Notes: a model not told the origin generated them from the sequence alone. 64,000 nucleotides of DNA from Staphylococcus saprophyticus subsp. saprophyticus ATCC 15305 = NCTC 7292 (GCF_000010125.1 NC_007350.1:682001-746000); one strand, 5' to 3'. Numbered from the stretch's first letter, positions 19,535 to 32,083 are shown. A program made the numbers and translations.

Positions 19535-19813
19535 ATGGCTCGTAGTATTAAAAAAGGACCTTTCGCTGACGATCATCTAAAGAAAAAAGTTGAAGCTCAA
19601 AGCGGAAGCGAGAAAAAACAAGTAATCAAAACTTGGTCACGTCGTTCAACTATTTTCCCTGATTTTATCGGACATACATTCGCTGTATATGATGGACGTA
19701 AACATGTGCCTGTATTCGTAACAGAAGATATGGTTGGTCATAAATTAGGAGAATTCGCACCAACTCGTACTTTCAAAGGACACGCTGCAGACGACAAAAA
19801 AACTAGAAGATAA
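19535..19813 (+). CDS. rpsS: 30S ribosomal protein S19
   Basis: 92 aa. [14 protein letters not shown] opens the protein, and [28 protein letters not shown] with [12 protein letters not shown] are the S19 core. It binds the 30S head with S13, near the A-site tRNA. GGGAGGCGCC precedes the ATG; the hairpin upstream leaves this site just outside its stem. The length is normal. Confidence 0.98.
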   Translation: MARSIKKGPFADDHLKKKVEAQSGSEKKQVIKTWSRRSTIFPDFIGHTFAVYDGRKHVPVFVTEDMVGHKLGEFAPTRTFKGHAADDKKTRR

Positions 19814-19841
19814 TTTCTAACAGGTAGAGGAGGAAATTCGA

Positions 19842-20195
19842 ATGGAAGCAAAAGCGGTTGCTAAAACAATAAGAATCGCACCTCGTAAAGTTAGATTAGT
19901 ATTAGATCTAATTAGAGGTAAGAGCGCTGGAGAAGCTATTGCAATTTTAAAATTAAAAAACAAAGCTTCATCACCAGTAGTAGAAAAATTATTAATGTCC
20001 GCTTTAGCTAATGCTGAACATAACTATGACATGAACACTGATGAATTAATAGTTAAAGAAGCTTATGCTAATGAAGGACCAACATTAAAACGTTTCCGTC
20101 CACGTGCACAAGGTCGTGCAAGTGCGATTAACAAACGTACAAGCCACATTACAATCGTCGTAAGTGACGGTAAAGAAGAAGCTAAAGAAGCTTAA
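19842..20195 (+). CDS. rplV: 50S ribosomal protein L22
   Basis: 117 aa. The C-terminal beta hairpin ([32 protein letters not shown], residues ~72-103) reaches into the exit tunnel beside L4; insertions or deletions there give macrolide resistance in several genera, and none is apparent here. [19 protein letters not shown] is the N-terminal signature. AGAGGAGGAA before the ATG; 28 bp after rpsS. Confidence 0.98.
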
Positions 20196-20219
20196 TATAT
20201 TTTTTAAGGAGGGTACACT

Positions 20220-20873
20220 GTGGGTCAAAAAATTAATCCAATCGGACTTCGTGTTGGTGTAATCCGTGATTGGGAAGCTAAATGGTATGCAGAAAAAGAC
20301 TTCGCATCATTATTACACGAAGATTTAAAAATCCGTAAGTATATTGATAACGCATTACAAGAAGCATCAGTTTCACACGTTGAAATTGAACGTGCTGCTA
20401 ATCGTATCAACATCGCTATTCATACTGGTAAACCAGGTATGGTTATCGGTAAAGGCGGTTCAGAAATTGAAAAATTACGTAACAAATTAAACTCATTAAC
20501 AAACAAAAAAGTACACATCAACGTTATCGAAATCAAAAAAGTTGATTTAGATGCTAAATTAGTTGCTGAGAATATTGCACGCCAATTAGAAAACCGTGCT
20601 TCATTCCGTCGTGTACAAAAACAAGCTATTACAAGAGCAATGAAAATTGGTGCCAAAGGTATCAAAACACAAGTTTCAGGTCGTTTAGGCGGAGCTGACA
20701 TCGCTCGTGCTGAACAATATTCAGAAGGAACTGTTCCACTTCATACACTACGTGCTGACATTGGTTATGCACATGCAGAAGCTGACACTACTTACGGTAA
20801 ATTAGGTGTCAAAGTATGGATTTATCGTGGAGAAGTTCTTCCTACTAAGAACACTAGTGAAGGAGGAAAATAG
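20220..20873 (+). CDS. rpsC: 30S ribosomal protein S3
   Basis: 217 aa with a GTG start preceded by [31 protein letters not shown] is the N-terminal signature; a KH domain with [17 protein letters not shown] (residues ~71-87) carries the GxxG RNA loop; the C-terminal half has [23 protein letters not shown]3 lines the mRNA entry channel and contributes to ribosomal helicase activity. Only 2 bp separate its stop from the rplP ATG, and the GGAGG of rplP is inside its last codons. Confidence 0.98.
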   Translation: MGQKINPIGLRVGVIRDWEAKWYAEKDFASLLHEDLKIRKYIDNALQEASVSHVEIERAANRINIAIHTGKPGMVIGKGGSEIEKLRNKLNSLTNKKVHINVIEIKKVDLDAKLVAENIARQLENRASFRRVQKQAITRAMKIGAKGIKTQVSGRLGGADIARAEQYSEGTVPLHTLRADIGYAHAEADTTYGKLGVKVWIYRGEVLPTKNTSEGGK

Positions 20874-20875
20874 TA

Positions 20876-21310
20876 ATGTTACTACCAAAACGTGTAAAAT
20901 ATCGTCGTCAACATCGTCCTAAAACTACTGGTCGTTCTAAAGGCGGTAACTATGTAACATTTGGTGAGTATGGTTTGCAAGCAACTACAACGTCTTGGAT
21001 CACATCTCGTCAAATCGAATCAGCTCGTATTGCAATGACTCGTTTCATGAAACGTGGCGGGAAAGTTTGGATTAAAATCTTCCCACATACACCTTACACT
21101 CAAAAACCTTTAGAAGTACGTATGGGTGCTGGTAAAGGTGCAGTAGAAGGTTGGATTGCAGTAGCAAAACCAGGTAGAATTTTATTTGAAATCGCAGGCG
21201 TAAACGAAGAAGTTGCGCGTGAAGCATTACGTTTAGCAAGTCACAAACTTCCAGTTAAAACTAAGTTTGTAAAACGTGAAGAATTGGGTGGTGAAACAAA
21301 TGAAAGCTAA
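20876..21310 (+). CDS. rplP: 50S ribosomal protein L16
   Basis: 144 aa. [23 protein letters not shown] is the conserved N-terminal tail that reaches the A-site region, and [23 protein letters not shown] is the L16 core. It organises the A-tRNA site and is the target region for evernimicin-type resistance. Its 3' end overlaps the rpmC start by 11 bp, and GGTGG within the last codons serves as the rpmC ribosome site. Confidence 0.98.
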   Translation: MLLPKRVKYRRQHRPKTTGRSKGGNYVTFGEYGLQATTTSWITSRQIESARIAMTRFMKRGGKVWIKIFPHTPYTQKPLEVRMGAGKGAVEGWIAVAKPGRILFEIAGVNEEVAREALRLASHKLPVKTKFVKREELGGETNES

Positions 21311-21509
21311 GGAAATTAGAGACTTAACCACTTCAGAAATCGAAGAACAAATCAAATCTTCAAAAGAAGAGCTTTTTAACCTACGCTTTCAGTTAGCTAC
21401 AGGTCAATTAGAGGAAACTGCACGTATTCGCACAGTAAGAAAAACGATTGCACGTCTAAAAACTGTTGCTCGTGAAAGAGAAATTGAACAAGGTAAAGCG
21501 AATCAATAA
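21300..21509 (+). CDS. rpmC: 50S ribosomal protein L29
   Basis: 69 aa, two-helix protein with [20 protein letters not shown] and the '[22 protein letters not shown]' motif of L29. It sits at the tunnel exit next to L23. The ATG at 21300 was chosen because it gives the family's N-terminus; a longer upstream reading lies inside rplP and has no ribosome site of its own. Overlaps rplP by 11 bp, suggesting translational coupling. Confidence 0.97.
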   Translation: MKAKEIRDLTTSEIEEQIKSSKEELFNLRFQLATGQLEETARIRTVRKTIARLKTVAREREIEQGKANQ

Positions 21510-21535
21510 TTCAATTGAAAGAGGAGGTTACTAAA

Positions 21536-21799
21536 GTGAGCGAAAGAAATGATCGTAAAGTTTATGTAGGTAGAGTCGTTTCCGATAAAATGGATAAAAC
21601 GATAACTGTACTTGTTGAAACATACAAAACACACAAGTTATATGGTAAACGAGTAAAATACTCTAAAAAATACAAAACTCATGATGAAAACAACTCAGCT
21701 AAATTAGGGGACACAGTTAAGATACAAGAGACTCGTCCTTTATCAGCAACTAAACGTTTCCGTTTGGTAGAAATTGTTGAAGAATCAGTAATTATTTAA
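21536..21799 (+). CDS. rpsQ: 30S ribosomal protein S17
   Basis: 87 aa, OB-fold. [23 protein letters not shown] and the [18 protein letters not shown] end are S17 signatures; it binds 16S rRNA early in assembly. The GTG start at 21536 follows GAGGAGG, giving the normal N-terminus (SERNDRK). An in-frame ATG 21 bp upstream overlaps that ribosome site and is rejected. Confidence 0.97.
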
Positions 21800-21827
21800 T
21801 TAAATAGTGAAGATAAAGGAGGTTTAA

Positions 21828-22199
<372 letters not shown>

Positions 22200-22240
22200 T
22201 AAAACATTTGTAAATATATAAATTTAAGGAGGTGCCACAC

Positions 22241-22558
22241 ATGCATATCAAAAAAGGTGACAACGTAAAAGTTATCGCAGGTAAAGACAAAGGTAAAGAA
22301 GGTAAAGTTGTTTCAACTGAACCTAAAAAAGACCGTGTCGTTGTGGAAGGTGTCAATATAATTAAAAAGCACCAAAAACCAACTCAATTTAATCCTGAAG
22401 GTGGAATCTTAGAAACAGAGGCAGCAATCCATGTTTCTAATGTACAGTTATTAGACCCTAAAACGAATGAACCAACACGCGTAGGTCATAAATTCGTAGA
22501 TGGTAAAAAAGTTCGTATCGCTAAAAAATCTGGCGAAGAAATCAAATCTAATAATTAA
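22241..22558 (+). CDS. rplX: 50S ribosomal protein L24
   Basis: 105 aa. A KOW motif, [21 protein letters not shown] (split here: residues ~4-24), and the [18 protein letters not shown] block identify L24, an assembly-initiating protein near the tunnel exit. The ATG at 22241, with AAGGAGGTG upstream, gives the family N-terminus MHIKKGD; an earlier in-frame ATG at 22232 sits within that ribosome site. Confidence 0.97.
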   Translation: MHIKKGDNVKVIAGKDKGKEGKVVSTEPKKDRVVVEGVNIIKKHQKPTQFNPEGGILETEAAIHVSNVQLLDPKTNEPTRVGHKFVDGKKVRIAKKSGEEIKSNN

Positions 22559-22583
22559 TAATTAATTGAAAGGAGGATCCACT

Positions 22584-23123
22584 GTGAACCGTTTAAAAGA
22601 AAAATTCAATTCTGAAGTTACTCAAAACTTAGTTAAGCAATTTGACTACAGTTCAGTAATGGAAGTTCCAAAAATAGAAAAAATCGTTGTAAATATGGGT
22701 GTCGGTGACGCTGTTCAAAATACTAAAGTATTAGATGATGCTGTAGAAGAATTACAAGCTATCACTGGTCAAAAACCATTAATTACAAAAGCTAAAAAAT
22801 CAGTAGCAACATTCCGTTTACGTGAAGGTATGCCTATCGGTGCGAAAGTAACACTACGTGGTGAAAGAATGTATGACTTTTTAGATAAATTAATTGCTGT
22901 TTCACTTCCACGTGTACGTGACTTCCAAGGTGTATCTAAAACTGCATTCGATGGTAGAGGTAACTACACTTTAGGTGTTAAAGAACAATTAATTTTCCCA
23001 GAAATTGACTATGACCGAGTAAATAAAGTACGAGGAATGGATATCGTTATCGTAACGACTGCTAACACTGACGAGGAAGCTCGTGAATTGTTATCACAAT
23101 TCGGTATGCCATTTCACAAATAA
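22584..23123 (+). CDS. rplE: 50S ribosomal protein L5
   Basis: 179 aa. [40 protein letters not shown] and [19 protein letters not shown] are L5 signatures. It binds 5S rRNA with L18 and L25 to form the central protuberance. GTG start at 22584 following AAAGGAGG. An in-frame ATG upstream (22566) overlaps the ribosome site and would add six unrelated residues. Confidence 0.97.
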   Translation: MNRLKEKFNSEVTQNLVKQFDYSSVMEVPKIEKIVVNMGVGDAVQNTKVLDDAVEELQAITGQKPLITKAKKSVATFRLREGMPIGAKVTLRGERMYDFLDKLIAVSLPRVRDFQGVSKTAFDGRGNYTLGVKEQLIFPEIDYDRVNKVRGMDIVIVTTANTDEEARELLSQFGMPFHK

Positions 23124-23144
23124 TCTCTAAAGGAGGCTAATTAA

Positions 23145-23330
23145 GTGGCTAAAACTTCAATGGTTGCTAAGCAACAAAAAAAACAAAAGTTCCAAGTACG
23201 TGAGTATACTCGTTGTGAACGCTGTGGTCGTCCACATTCTGTATATCGTAAATTTAAATTATGCCGTATTTGTTTCCGTGAATTAGCTTATAAAGGCCAA
23301 ATCCCTGGCGTTCGTAAAGCTAGCTGGTAA
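23145..23330 (+). CDS. rpsN: 30S ribosomal protein S14, zinc form (type Z)
   Basis: 61 aa. Four cysteines in CERC (24, 27) and CRIC (40, 43) make the zinc ribbon, so this is the short zinc-binding S14 and not the zinc-free paralogue induced in zinc limitation. GTG start with AAAGGAGG. S14 is a late-assembling 30S head protein. A zinc-free partner gene may exist elsewhere in the genome; it is not in this window. Confidence 0.97.
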   Translation: MAKTSMVAKQQKKQKFQVREYTRCERCGRPHSVYRKFKLCRICFRELAYKGQIPGVRKASW

Positions 23331-23361
23331 TAGAAAATAGTCTGAAAGGAGGCAACAATCA

Positions 23362-23760
23362 ATGACAATCAACGATCCAATTGCAGATATGCTAACTCGT
23401 GTAAGAAACGCAAACATGGTGCGTCACGATAAATTAGAATTACCTGCTTCAAACATTAAAAAAGAAATTGCTGAAATTTTAAAAAGTGAAGGTTTCATTA
23501 AAAACGTAGAATACGTTGAAGACGATAAACAAGGGGTTATCCGTTTATTCCTTAAATATGGTCAAAACAATGAACGTGTTATCACTGGTTTAAAACGTAT
23601 TTCAAAACCTGGTTTACGTGTATATGCTAAAGCTAACGAAGTACCTAAAGTACTTAATGGTTTAGGTATTGCATTAGTTTCAACTTCTGAAGGTGTTGTA
23701 ACTGATAAAGAAGCTAGAAAACGTAACATCGGTGGAGAAATCCTAGGTTACATTTGGTAA
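23362..23760 (+). CDS. rpsH: 30S ribosomal protein S8
   Basis: 132 aa. [24 protein letters not shown] opens the protein and [22 protein letters not shown] ends it, both diagnostic. S8 binds helix 21 of 16S rRNA; in E. coli it represses the spc operon by binding the rplE leader, and whether that holds here cannot be judged. GAAAGGAGG before the ATG. Confidence 0.98.
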   Translation: MTINDPIADMLTRVRNANMVRHDKLELPASNIKKEIAEILKSEGFIKNVEYVEDDKQGVIRLFLKYGQNNERVITGLKRISKPGLRVYAKANEVPKVLNGLGIALVSTSEGVVTDKEARKRNIGGEILGYIW

Positions 23761-23787
23761 TAATAAATAATAAGGAGGTGCGATAAC

Positions 23788-24324
23788 ATGAGTCGTGTTG
23801 GTAAAAAAATTATTGACATCCCTAGCGACGTAACAGTAAGTGTTGAAGGTAACACAATCACTGTTAAAGGTCCTAAAGGTGAATTATCAAGAACAATGAA
23901 TGAAAGAATGACATATAAACAAGACGAAAGCACTTTAGAAGTTGTAAGACCAACTGATTCTAAAGATGATAGAACAGTACATGGTACAACTCGTGCTTTA
24001 ATTAACAATATGATACAAGGTGTTAAAGAAGGATACCAAAAAACACTTGAACTTGTTGGTGTTGGTTACCGTGCTCAAATGCAAGGTAATGACTTAATTT
24101 TAAACGTTGGTTACTCTCACCCAGTTGAAATTAAAGCTGATGATGGTATTACTTTCGGTGTTGAGAAAAACACAACAGTAACTGTTGCTGGTATTTCTAA
24201 AGAACAAGTTGGAGCAATCGCTTCAAACATTCGTTCAGTAAGACCTCCAGAACCTTATAAAGGTAAAGGAATTCGTTACCAAGGTGAATACGTTCGCCGT
24301 AAAGAAGGTAAAACTGGTAAATAA
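23788..24324 (+). CDS. rplF: 50S ribosomal protein L6
   Basis: 178 aa made of two repeated alpha/beta domains. [16 protein letters not shown] at the N-terminus and the C-terminal [25 protein letters not shown], which binds 23S rRNA near the sarcin-ricin loop, are L6 hallmarks. AAGGAGGTG precedes the ATG. Ordinary length and position between rpsH and rplR. Confidence 0.98.
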   Translation: MSRVGKKIIDIPSDVTVSVEGNTITVKGPKGELSRTMNERMTYKQDESTLEVVRPTDSKDDRTVHGTTRALINNMIQGVKEGYQKTLELVGVGYRAQMQGNDLILNVGYSHPVEIKADDGITFGVEKNTTVTVAGISKEQVGAIASNIRSVRPPEPYKGKGIRYQGEYVRRKEGKTGK

Positions 24325-24355
24325 TAAATAACTTTCAGAAGAAAGGAGTATTAAG

Positions 24356-24718
24356 ATGATCAGCAAAATTGATAAAAACAAAGTGCGTCTTAAAAGACAT
24401 GCGCGTGTACGTAATAAATTAGCTGGCACAGCAGAAAAACCACGTTTGAACATCTATCGTTCAAATAAACACATCTATGCACAAGTCATTGATGATGTAA
24501 GTGGTAAAACATTAGCACAAGCTTCAACTCAAGAAAAAGATTTAGCAAATGAATCTGGATCAAAAGTTGAATTATCAGCTAAAGTTGGCGAAACTGTAGC
24601 TAAAAGAGCTAGCGAAAAAGGCGTGAAAACAATTGTATTTGACCGTGGAGGATATTTATACCATGGCCGTGTTAAAGCCTTAGCAGATGCAGCTCGTGAA
24701 AATGGTTTAGAATTTTAA
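24356..24718 (+). CDS. rplR: 50S ribosomal protein L18
   Basis: 120 aa. [41 protein letters not shown] and [22 protein letters not shown] are conserved L18 blocks. It binds 5S rRNA with L5. The basic N-terminal tail (residues 1-25) is the 5S-contacting extension. AGAAAGGAG before the ATG. Confidence 0.98.
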   Translation: MISKIDKNKVRLKRHARVRNKLAGTAEKPRLNIYRSNKHIYAQVIDDVSGKTLAQASTQEKDLANESGSKVELSAKVGETVAKRASEKGVKTIVFDRGGYLYHGRVKALADAARENGLEF

Positions 24719-24738
24719 TTTAAAGGAGGGACATTTAC

Positions 24739-25236
24739 ATGGCTCGTAGAGAAGAAGCGAAAGAATTTGAAGAACGCGTTGTTACAATTAACCGTGTTGC
24801 GAAAGTTGTAAAAGGTGGTCGTCGTTTCCGTTTCACTGCATTAGTAGTAGTTGGAGATAAGAACGGTCGCGTTGGTTTCGGTACTGGTAAAGCACAAGAG
24901 GTACCTGAAGCAATCAAAAAAGCAGTTGAAGCAGCTAAAAAAGATTTAGTTGTAGTTCCACGTGTTGAAGGTACAACACCTCACACAATTACTGGACGTT
25001 TCAGTTCAGGCAGTGTATTTATGAAACCAGCTGCACCAGGTACTGGTGTAATCGCAGGTGGCCCTGTTCGTGCGGTATTAGAATTAGCGGGTATCACTGA
25101 TATCTTAAGTAAATCTTTAGGTTCAAATACACCAATTAACATGGTTCGTGCTACAATCAATGGATTAAAAAACCTTAAAAATGCTGAAGATGTTGCGAAA
25201 TTACGCGGCAAATCAGTAGAAGAATTATACAATTAA
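24739..25236 (+). CDS. rpsE: 30S ribosomal protein S5
   Basis: 165 aa. The N-terminal double-stranded RNA-binding domain has [22 protein letters not shown] (residues ~18-39), the loop where spectinomycin-resistance changes occur (the VKGG segment looks wild type), followed by [20 protein letters not shown]. The C-terminal half has [25 protein letters not shown]5 guards translational accuracy at the mRNA entry site. AAGGAGGG before the ATG. Confidence 0.98.
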   Translation: MARREEAKEFEERVVTINRVAKVVKGGRRFRFTALVVVGDKNGRVGFGTGKAQEVPEAIKKAVEAAKKDLVVVPRVEGTTPHTITGRFSSGSVFMKPAAPGTGVIAGGPVRAVLELAGITDILSKSLGSNTPINMVRATINGLKNLKNAEDVAKLRGKSVEELYN

Positions 25237-25252
25237 GGAGGGAAAATAAGTT

Positions 25253-25432
25253 ATGGCTAAATTACAAATTACCCTCACTCGTAGTGTTATAGGTCGTCCA
25301 GAAACACAACGTAAAACTGTTGAAGCTTTAGGTTTGAAAAAAACAAACTCTTCAGTAGTTGTTGAAGATAACCCTGCTATTCGTGGGCAAATCAACAAAG
25401 TAAGTCACTTAGTGACAGTAGAAGAAAAATAA
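25253..25432 (+). CDS. rpmD: 50S ribosomal protein L30
   Basis: 59 aa, short but certain. It begins [20 protein letters not shown] and continues [25 protein letters not shown], the L30 signature with the RxVIGR and LGL motifs. A small alpha/beta protein on the outside of the 50S subunit, present in most but not all bacteria. ATG 16 bp after rpsE, with AAGGAGGG upstream. Confidence 0.96.
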   Translation: MAKLQITLTRSVIGRPETQRKTVEALGLKKTNSSVVVEDNPAIRGQINKVSHLVTVEEK

Positions 25433-25450
25433 TTTTAAGGAGGTGCCGAT

Positions 25451-25890
25451 ATGAAATTACATGAGTTAAAACCAGCAGAAGGTTCTCGTAAAGTTCGTAA
25501 CCGCGTTGGACGTGGTGCAGCTACTGGTAACGGTAAAACTAGTGGTCGTGGACAAAAAGGACAAAAAGCGCGTTCAGGTGGTAGTGTAAGACCAGGCTTC
25601 GAAGGTGGACAATTACCATTATTCCGTCGCTTACCAAAACGAGGTTTTACTAACATCAACCGTAAAGAATATGCTATTGTTAACTTAGACCAACTTAATA
25701 AATTTGAAGATGGTACTGAAGTAACTCCTGCTTTATTAGTAGAATCTGGTGTAGTTAAGAGTGAAAAATCTGGTATTAAAATACTAGGTACTGGTTCTCT
25801 TGATAAAAAACTAACAGTTAAAGCTAGCAAGTTCTCTGCATCTGCAGCAGAAGCTATTGATGCAAAAGGCGGAGCACACGAGGTGATCTA

Positions 25891-25891
<1 letters not shown>
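25451..25891 (+). CDS. rplO: 50S ribosomal protein L15
   Basis: 146 aa. The long glycine- and arginine-rich N-terminal extension (residues ~8-50, [26 protein letters not shown] pattern) penetrates 23S rRNA; the globular C-terminal part follows from [17 protein letters not shown] late-assembly protein. AAGGAGGTG before the ATG; its stop overlaps the secY start by one base (TAATG). Confidence 0.98.
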
Positions 25892-27851
<1,960 letters not shown>

Positions 27852-28022
27852 GATCAACTTTGTACGGTCTATGTAATGTCAAAGGTATAATTAAATAAGA
27901 GTGACAATGCGATTACGTAATTCATTATATTTGTTAAACTGATTAACAACACTTATAGACACGTATGGTTAGAGTTGATTTTTGACGATAACCGACTATT
28001 TCATAAAGGGGGAAGTTAATTA

Positions 28023-28241
28023 ATGGCTAAACAGGATGTAATTGAATTAGAAGGTACTGTATTAGATACTTTACCAAATGCAATGTTTAAAGTAGAATTA
28101 GAAAATGGTCATGAAATTTTAGCTCACGTAAGTGGTAAAATTAGAATGAATTATATTCGTATTCTACCTGGCGACAAAGTAACAGTAGAAATGTCTCCGT
28201 ATGATTTAACACGCGGAAGAATTACGTATCGTTATAAATAA
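28023..28241 (+). CDS. infA: Translation initiation factor IF-1
   Basis: 72 aa, one S1/OB domain. [38 protein letters not shown] and RIRY-type end (RGRITYRYK) are IF-1 hallmarks; it blocks the A site during initiation. The ATG follows AAAGGGGGAAG. The 171-bp spacer before it likely contains its own promoter: this is where the transcript of the alpha segment may restart. Confidence 0.97.
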
Positions 28242-28260
28242 TCGTCACTCCATAATATAG

Positions 28261-28386
<126 letters not shown>

Positions 28387-28407
28387 TAAAGAGAGGTGTA
28401 AATAATT

Positions 28408-28773
28408 ATGGCACGTATTGCAGGAGTAGATATTCCACGTGAAAAACGTATTGTTATTTCATTAACTTATGTGTATGGTATCGGTACTACTACAGCTAAC
28501 AAAATTGCTGAAGAAGCTAACGTATCACCAGAAACACGCGTTAAAGATTTAACTGATGATGAATTAGGTCGTATCCGTGAAATTGTTGACAACTATAAAG
28601 TAGAAGGTGACTTACGTCGTGAGCAAAACTTAAACATTAAACGTTTAATGGAAATCTCATCATACCGTGGTATCCGTCACCGTCGTGGATTACCAGTTCG
28701 CGGACAAAAAACAAAAAACAATGCTCGTACTCGTAAAGGCCCAGTTAAAACTGTAGCTAACAAGAAAAAATAA
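28408..28773 (+). CDS. rpsM: 30S ribosomal protein S13
   Basis: 121 aa. [25 protein letters not shown] and the C-terminal [28 protein letters not shown], which touches the P-site tRNA, are S13 signatures. It forms bridges B1a/B1b with the 50S subunit. AGAGGTG lies 13 nt before the ATG, a looser spacing than its neighbours. Confidence 0.98.
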   Translation: MARIAGVDIPREKRIVISLTYVYGIGTTTANKIAEEANVSPETRVKDLTDDELGRIREIVDNYKVEGDLRREQNLNIKRLMEISSYRGIRHRRGLPVRGQKTKNNARTRKGPVKTVANKKK

Positions 28774-28796
28774 TAGGTAAAGGAGGCAAAATTTAA

Positions 28797-29186
28797 ATGG
28801 CACGTAAACAAGTATCTCGTAAACGTAGAGTGAAAAAGAATATTGAAAATGGTGTGGCACACATCCGTTCAACATTCAATAATACAATCGTAACTATTAC
28901 TGATGAATTTGGTAATGCGTTATCATGGTCATCAGCAGGTGCATTAGGATTTAAAGGTTCAAAAAAATCAACTCCATTTGCAGCTCAAATGGCATCAGAA
29001 ACTGCTTCAAAAACAGCTATGGAACATGGTTTAAAATCTGTTGAAGTTACTGTAAAAGGTCCAGGTCCTGGTCGTGAATCAGCTATCCGTGCGTTACAAT
29101 CAGCTGGATTAGAAGTAACTGCAATCCGTGACGTTACTCCAGTACCACATAATGGTTGTCGTCCGCCAAAACGTCGTCGCGTATAA
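28797..29186 (+). CDS. rpsK: 30S ribosomal protein S11
   Basis: 129 aa. [29 protein letters not shown] and the C-terminal [20 protein letters not shown] are the diagnostic ends. S11 lies on the 30S platform beside the E-site mRNA. The NG dipeptide in PHNGCR is the isoaspartate-prone site known in the family. AAAGGAGG before the ATG. A 75-bp spacer separates it from rpoA. Confidence 0.98.
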   Translation: MARKQVSRKRRVKKNIENGVAHIRSTFNNTIVTITDEFGNALSWSSAGALGFKGSKKSTPFAAQMASETASKTAMEHGLKSVEVTVKGPGPGRESAIRALQSAGLEVTAIRDVTPVPHNGCRPPKRRRV

Positions 29187-29261
29187 TTTTATTGTTATTG
29201 TCGCAGGTCACTGAGAAATACAGTAAAAATCAATCGACGTAAACAAGGAGGATATTTGTAA

Positions 29262-30206
29262 ATGATTGAAATCGAAAAACCTAGAATTGAAACAATTGAA
29301 ATTAGTGAAGATGCTAAATTCGGTAAGTTCGTTGTTGAACCACTAGAACGTGGCTACGGTACTACACTAGGAAACTCCTTACGTCGTATCCTACTATCTT
29401 CATTACCAGGTGCAGCCGTTAAGTACATTGAGATCGAAGGCGTATTACACGAATTCTCAGCAATAGACAATGTCGTTGAAGATGTATCTACAATTATTAT
29501 GAACATCAAAAAACTAGCATTGAAAATCTATTCTGAAGAAGATAAAACTTTAGAAATTGATGTTAAAGATGAAGGCGATGTAACTGCAAGTGACATTACT
29601 CATGATAGTGATGTTGAAATTTTAAATCCTGAGATTAAAATTGCAACAGTTTCAAAAGGTGGACATTTAAAAATCCGTCTAGTTGCTAACAAGGGTAGAG
29701 GTTACGCATTAGCAGAACAAAACAAAACTAGTGATTTACCAATTGGTGTAATTCCAGTCGACTCACTTTATTCTCCAGTTGAACGTGTTAACTACACTGT
29801 AGAAAACACACGTGTGGGTCAAAGTAGTGATTTTGATAAATTGACATTGGATGTTTGGACAAATGGTTCAATCACACCACAAGAGTCAGTTTCATTAGCT
29901 GCAAAAATCTTAACTGAACACTTGAATATCTTCGTTGGATTAACTGATGAAGCACAAAATGCTGAAATCATGATTGAAAAAGAAGAGGATCAAAAAGAAA
30001 AAGTACTTGAAATGTCTATTGAAGAATTAGACTTATCAGTACGTTCATACAATTGCTTAAAACGTGCAGGTATCAACTCTGTTCAAGAATTAGCTGATAA
30101 ATCTGAAGCAGATATGATGAAAGTACGTAATTTAGGTCGTAAATCTTTAGAAGAAGTTAAGTATAAACTTGAAGACCTAGGTTTAGGTTTAAGAAAAGAA
30201 GATTAA
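29262..30206 (+). CDS. rpoA: RNA polymerase alpha subunit
   Basis: 314 aa. The N-terminal domain (about 1-225) with [32 protein letters not shown] starts polymerase assembly by dimerising and binding beta and beta'. After a charged linker ([12 protein letters not shown]) the C-terminal domain (~245-310) has the helix-hairpin-helix block [42 protein letters not shown] that contacts UP elements and activators such as Spx. ATG preceded by AAGGAGGA. It ends 18 bp before rplQ. Confidence 0.98.
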   Translation: MIEIEKPRIETIEISEDAKFGKFVVEPLERGYGTTLGNSLRRILLSSLPGAAVKYIEIEGVLHEFSAIDNVVEDVSTIIMNIKKLALKIYSEEDKTLEIDVKDEGDVTASDITHDSDVEILNPEIKIATVSKGGHLKIRLVANKGRGYALAEQNKTSDLPIGVIPVDSLYSPVERVNYTVENTRVGQSSDFDKLTLDVWTNGSITPQESVSLAAKILTEHLNIFVGLTDEAQNAEIMIEKEEDQKEKVLEMSIEELDLSVRSYNCLKRAGINSVQELADKSEADMMKVRNLGRKSLEEVKYKLEDLGLGLRKED

Positions 30207-30224
30207 TATAAAGGAGGTTAACTC

Positions 30225-30593
30225 ATGGGTTACAGAAAATTAGGTCGTACTTCTGATCAACGTAAAGCGATGTTACGTGACTTAGCTACTTCACTTATCG
30301 TTAGTGAACGTGTTGAAACTACAGAAGCGCGTGCAAAAGAATTACGTAGTGTTGTTGAAAAATTAATCACTTTAGGTAAAAAAGGCGATTTAGCTTCACG
30401 TCGTCAAGCAGCTAAAACTTTACGTAATGTTGAAATCTTAAACGAAGATGAAACAGTACAAACTGCATTACAAAAATTATTCGGTGAAGTTGCTGAACGT
30501 TATACAGAACGTCAAGGCGGTTACACTCGTATTCTTAAAGTAGGTCCTCGTCGCGGCGATGGTGCTGAATCAGTAATTATTGAATTAGTTTAA
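30225..30593 (+). CDS. rplQ: 50S ribosomal protein L17
   Basis: 122 aa. [23 protein letters not shown] at the start and [23 protein letters not shown] at the end are L17 signatures; it lies near the tunnel exit. Last of the 29 co-directional genes that start at rpsJ. AAGGAGG precedes the ATG. A terminator hairpin follows about 80 bp downstream, then the tandem-repeat array. Confidence 0.98.
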
Positions 30594-30675
30594 TTTAAAT
30601 ACATGTACTACTATATATAAAGCAAATGAGTGCAACGATAATGTTTGCCACATACAAATATTGTCTAGCTCAGAG

Positions 30676-30744
30676 TACCCCATCAAAACTAAATAAAACT
30701 TTAAAGCGTGAACTCAAAAATTATGATGGGGTGCGCGCTTTTTT
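30676..30744 (+). terminator. Terminator of the ribosomal-protein cluster
   Basis: TACCCCATCA (30676-30685) pairs with TGATGGGGT (30724-30732) around a 38-nt loop. GCGCGCTTTTTT follows, and AAAGCG within the loop can alternatively pair with CGCTTT next to the T-run. Confidence 0.7.
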
Positions 30745-30753
30745 ATATTATTA

Positions 30754-31120
30754 GACCCCCTTAATTCCAAAGGAATTTAGGGGGTCTTATGCAATTGCGG
30801 AGCAATAGTAATCGACTGAACCTTAATTCCAAAGGAATTTAGGGGGTCTTATGCAATTGCGGAGCAATAGTAATCGACTGAACCTTAATTCCAAAGGAAT
30901 TTAGGGGGTCTTATGCAATTGCGGAGCAATAGTAATCGACTGAACCATAATTCCAAAATAATTTAGGGAATCTTATGCAATTGCGAGCAATAGTAAACCA
31001 CTGAACCTTAATTCCAAAGGAATTTAGGGGGTCTTATGCAATTGCGGAGCAATAGTAAACCACTGAACCTTAATTCCAAAGGAATTTAGGGGGTCTTATG
31101 CAATTGCGAGCAATAGTAAA
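30754..31120. repeat. Array of six ~62-bp tandem repeats, each with two hairpins
   Basis: Units begin at 30761, 30823, 30885, 30947, 31008 and 31070 (periods 62, 62, 62, 61, 62). Each contains AATTCC-AAA-GGAATT, then GGGGGTC and ATTGC-GGA-GCAAT. The first copy alone is preceded by GACCCCC, giving a full terminator-like stem GACCCCC/GGGGGTC (30754-30786). Copies 1-3 are identical; copy 4 has several substitutions, and copies 4 and 6 lack one G of GCGGAGC. The period is not a multiple of three and I see no reading frame through it, so it is non-coding. It resembles VNTR-type loci. Confidence 0.9.
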
Positions 31121-31273
31121 CATTAATTATTGCAACTTAAACACGTTTTTAAATTAGAATACGGATTGATTTTGTCACAATGATTAACTATCTAAACTTT
31201 CTTTAGATTACCTTTTCATGTAAAATAGATAAGGTATATAAAAAGCGTTATGATTAATTGGGAGGCTAGAGAT
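31121..31273. other. Spacer between repeat array and ecfA1
   Basis: AT-rich and non-coding. It contains a small inverted repeat ATCTAAA/TTTAGAT near 31190-31208 and a TAAAAT (31221-31226) that could be a -10 for the ecf-truA operon, without a good -35. Confidence 0.4.
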
Positions 31274-32083
31274 ATGGATACGCATGACAATATTATTACA
31301 TTTAACCATGTTAGATTTAAATATAATAGTGATGAGCCACTTGCGTTAAATGATGTATCTTTTGGCATTCCAAAAGGGAAATGGACTTCAATTGTTGGTC
31401 ATAATGGTTCTGGTAAATCTACGATTGCAAAATTAATGGTCGGTATTGAAAAACCTAGTGATGGGCATATTTATTTTCGTAATCAATGTATTAACCAACA
31501 AAATTTGAGTGATTTGAGACAGCATATAGGCATTGTCTTTCAAAATCCAGAAAATCAGTTTGTGGGTTCTACAGTAGCGTTCGATGTCGCTTTTGGACTT
31601 GAAAATAATAGCGTCTCATATGACGATATGCAACGTATAGTGCCCAAAGCGTTGGAAGACGTTGAAATGTTAGATAGAGCAGATTATGAGCCACAGTCAC
31701 TCTCTGGTGGTCAAAAACAACGGGTTGCAATTGCTGGTGTTCTTGCACTAAATACAGATGTAATTATATTGGATGAGGCAACGTCTATGTTAGATCCTGC
31801 AGGAAGAAAAGAACTTATTAGTTTAATCCATCGCTTGAAAGAAGAAAAAGAGGTTACAATCATTTCTATTACACATGACTTAACTGAAGCTGCAGAAGCA
31901 GATTATTTAGTTGTCTTAAATGATGGTGAAGTATATCAAACAGGTAAGCCGCATGATGTATTTAATGATGGAGACGGTTTGACGGAAATTGGGTTAGATT
32001 TACCTTTTTCTATTCGCATGGCACGTACTTTGTTGGGGAGCACGGATTTTATAACTTATGAAGGGCTGGTAAAAAAAATATGA
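31274..32083 (+). CDS. ecfA1: ECF transporter ATPase subunit A1 (CbiO-type)
   Basis: 269 aa ABC ATPase. Walker A GHNGSGKS (residues 42-49), Q-loop Gln90, signature LSGGQ (143-147), Walker B IILDEA (164-169). With EcfA2 and EcfT it forms the shared energy module of group II energy-coupling factor transporters, which pairs with separate S components to import vitamins such as riboflavin, biotin, folate or thiamine. ATG at 31274 with GGGAGG 8 nt upstream; the in-frame ATG at 31250 has no site. Its end overlaps ecfA2 by 4 bp (ATGA). Confidence 0.96.
   Translation: MDTHDNIITFNHVRFKYNSDEPLALNDVSFGIPKGKWTSIVGHNGSGKSTIAKLMVGIEKPSDGHIYFRNQCINQQNLSDLRQHIGIVFQNPENQFVGSTVAFDVAFGLENNSVSYDDMQRIVPKALEDVEMLDRADYEPQSLSGGQKQRVAIAGVLALNTDVIILDEATSMLDPAGRKELISLIHRLKEEKEVTIISITHDLTEAAEADYLVVLNDGEVYQTGKPHDVFNDGDGLTEIGLDLPFSIRMARTLLGSTDFITYEGLVKKI

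Noticed and set aside
25435..25830. 131-codon minus-strand reading frame opposite rplO
   Set aside because: It is a shadow of the glycine- and arginine-rich rplO gene; no ribosome site.
30754..31120. Possible CRISPR array
   Set aside because: The repeated unit is the whole ~62-bp period, with no variable spacers between conserved repeats, and there are no cas genes in the window.
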